A stretch of 14,516 nt of DNA, taken from positions 1 through 14,516 of the forward strand of contig SPBV01000021.1 in NCBI GenBank assembly GCA_004525885.1. The letters are read 5' to 3'. Position numbers and translations under genes: made by a program. Shown here piece by piece: positions 14,135 through 14,516 of this stretch; the first letter of the stretch is position 1, and the number at the start of each line of letters is the position of its first letter. Below the pieces are notes generated by a model. It was not told the origin of the DNA. It searched no databases and saw only the letters and a program-made list of their open reading frames with translations. The DNA comes from Nitrosomonadales bacterium. GTDB taxonomy: Bacteria > Pseudomonadota > Gammaproteobacteria > Burkholderiales > Nitrosomonadaceae.

Positions 14135-14245
14135 TCAGCTATAAGTAATACCAAGGGCACCAATAAACTGGGTATCATTACCACGCAGATTTACCACAGG
14201 ACTGTTCTGAGTATCCCCGATAATTTTTTCCAATGTACTTCTGTA
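14135..14245 (-). pseudogene. C-terminal remnant of a MipA/OmpV-like outer-membrane protein
   Basis: The - strand carries a 36-codon open end reading LEKIIGDTQNSPVVNLRG and then NDTQFIGALGITYS. This resembles the last strands of MipA/OmpV-type beta barrels (L-GDxxDSP-V-RG pattern, then a GLGxxY end). The terminal Phe expected of a barrel is missing, and the frame is closed upstream by a stop at the 18-bp duplication. The rest of the gene is absent. Family assignment rests on a short stretch and is tentative; that it is a dead gene end is more secure. Confidence 0.5.
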
Positions 14246-14266
14246 TCACAATGTACTTCTGTATCA
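14231..14266 (+). repeat. Exact 18-bp tandem duplication
   Basis: CAATGTACTTCTGTATCA occurs twice head to tail (14231-14248 and 14249-14266) with no mismatch, at the broken 5' edge of the MipA/OmpV-like remnant. Being exact, it appears recent. Confidence 0.8.
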
Positions 14267-14362
14267 ATATGCCAATCTTAGCTTACCTGGTAAGCAGCCT
14301 TCGGCATAAAAAGACAGTTATCTTTTACTTGAAGATTAATACTGTATTTGTTATACGTTTTC

Positions 14363-14375
14363 GAATGTCTGCTTT
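14363..14375. repeat. Half of the GAATGTCC inverted repeat beside the IS30 end
   Basis: GAATGTCTGCTTT is a one-mismatch left arm of the dyad family. It lies 11 bp outside the stop codon of the IS30-type transposase; the right arm is absent or replaced by insertion-sequence DNA. Confidence 0.4.
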
Positions 14376-14386
14376 GTATTGCCACT

Positions 14387-14516
14387 TCAACCGGTCAATG
14401 CAACACATGCGTTAAAACGTTCTGCCGGTGTTTCAAAATATAACGTTTCCCTGGGTCGTTCATTTAACTGACGAGCTACTGCATTAAGTTTCCTTTGTGA
14501 GTGTACCGACAAATCA
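14387..14516 (-). CDS. IS30-family transposase, C-terminal fragment at the window edge
   Basis: The - strand frame enters from the right edge and encodes the last 42 residues of a DDE transposase: DLSVHSQRKLNAVARQLNER, then PRETLYFETPAERFNACVAL and TG before TGA. The LNxxxRQLNxRPRxTLxxxTPAExF pattern is the well-known IS30-family C-terminus. The catalytic Asp residues lie outside the window, so whether the copy is intact is unknown. I could not fix the terminal inverted repeat; it should fall between the stop and about 14360. Confidence 0.85.
   Translation of the reverse strand, partial: DLSVHSQRKLNAVARQLNERPRETLYFETPAERFNACVALTG

Noticed and set aside
14233..14415. 60-codon + strand ORF beginning MYFCITMYFC
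   Set aside because: Its repeated start is only the 18-bp tandem duplication, and its end runs antisense through the IS30 transposase terminus.

Overview
The window looks like chromosomal accessory DNA of a proteobacterium of moderate GC. Several genes have clear Shine-Dalgarno sites. There is an OxyR/KatA pair with proteobacterial signatures, a CPA1 antiporter, a remnant resembling a MipA/OmpV outer-membrane protein, and an IS30-type transposase end. A betaproteobacterium (for example a Nitrosomonas-like host) would fit, but the sequence does not prove the genus. Base composition and translation signals vary strongly between neighbours: the MFS transporter is GC-rich, while the aldo/keto reductase is AT-rich with no Shine-Dalgarno and looks Bacteroidetes-like. 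This points to a mosaic assembled by horizontal transfer.

Layout: (1) 3' part of an alkaline-phosphatase-superfamily gene running in from the left edge; (2) an HDAC-family deacetylase (-), a small secreted NPYG-repeat protein broken by an amber codon (-), and an unrecognised 176-aa ORF (+); (3) uspA (+) and an aldo/keto reductase (+); (4) a PAS-GGDEF diguanylate cyclase (-) and an MFS/BT1-like transporter (+); (5) divergent oxyR (-) and katA (+); (6) a CPA1 Na+/H+ antiporter (-); (7) a decayed MipA/OmpV-like C-terminus and the C-terminal end of an IS30-family transposase, cut by the right edge.

The most striking feature lies between the genes. Five diverged copies (near 1200, 4119, 6161, 9635 and 12670) of one ~100-145 bp repeat occur, all in the same orientation, and cut the window into modules of about 2-3.5 kb holding one to three genes each. 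Each copy starts with a tRNA T-arm-like block (complement of GGTTCGATTCC). After a conserved spacer, the four fuller copies carry two direct TACCCCC-type repeats; the left-most copy keeps only a trace of one. This resembles the attachment site of a tRNA-targeting tyrosine recombinase. A second, related family (near 845 and 7478) has the same layout with TGTACCAACAAAT-type repeats. A third family of inverted repeats (GAATGTCCGCTTT...AAAGCGGACATTC) marks further boundaries. No integrase gene is in the window. My reading is an accretion array of integrase-less cargo modules separated by att-like scars.

The cargo is mostly stress physiology: peroxide sensing and detoxification (oxyR-katA), universal stress protein, carbonyl reduction, c-di-GMP signalling, cation/proton exchange and a transporter. 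No two genes form an obvious operon, and most sit alone between repeats, as expected for self-contained cassettes.
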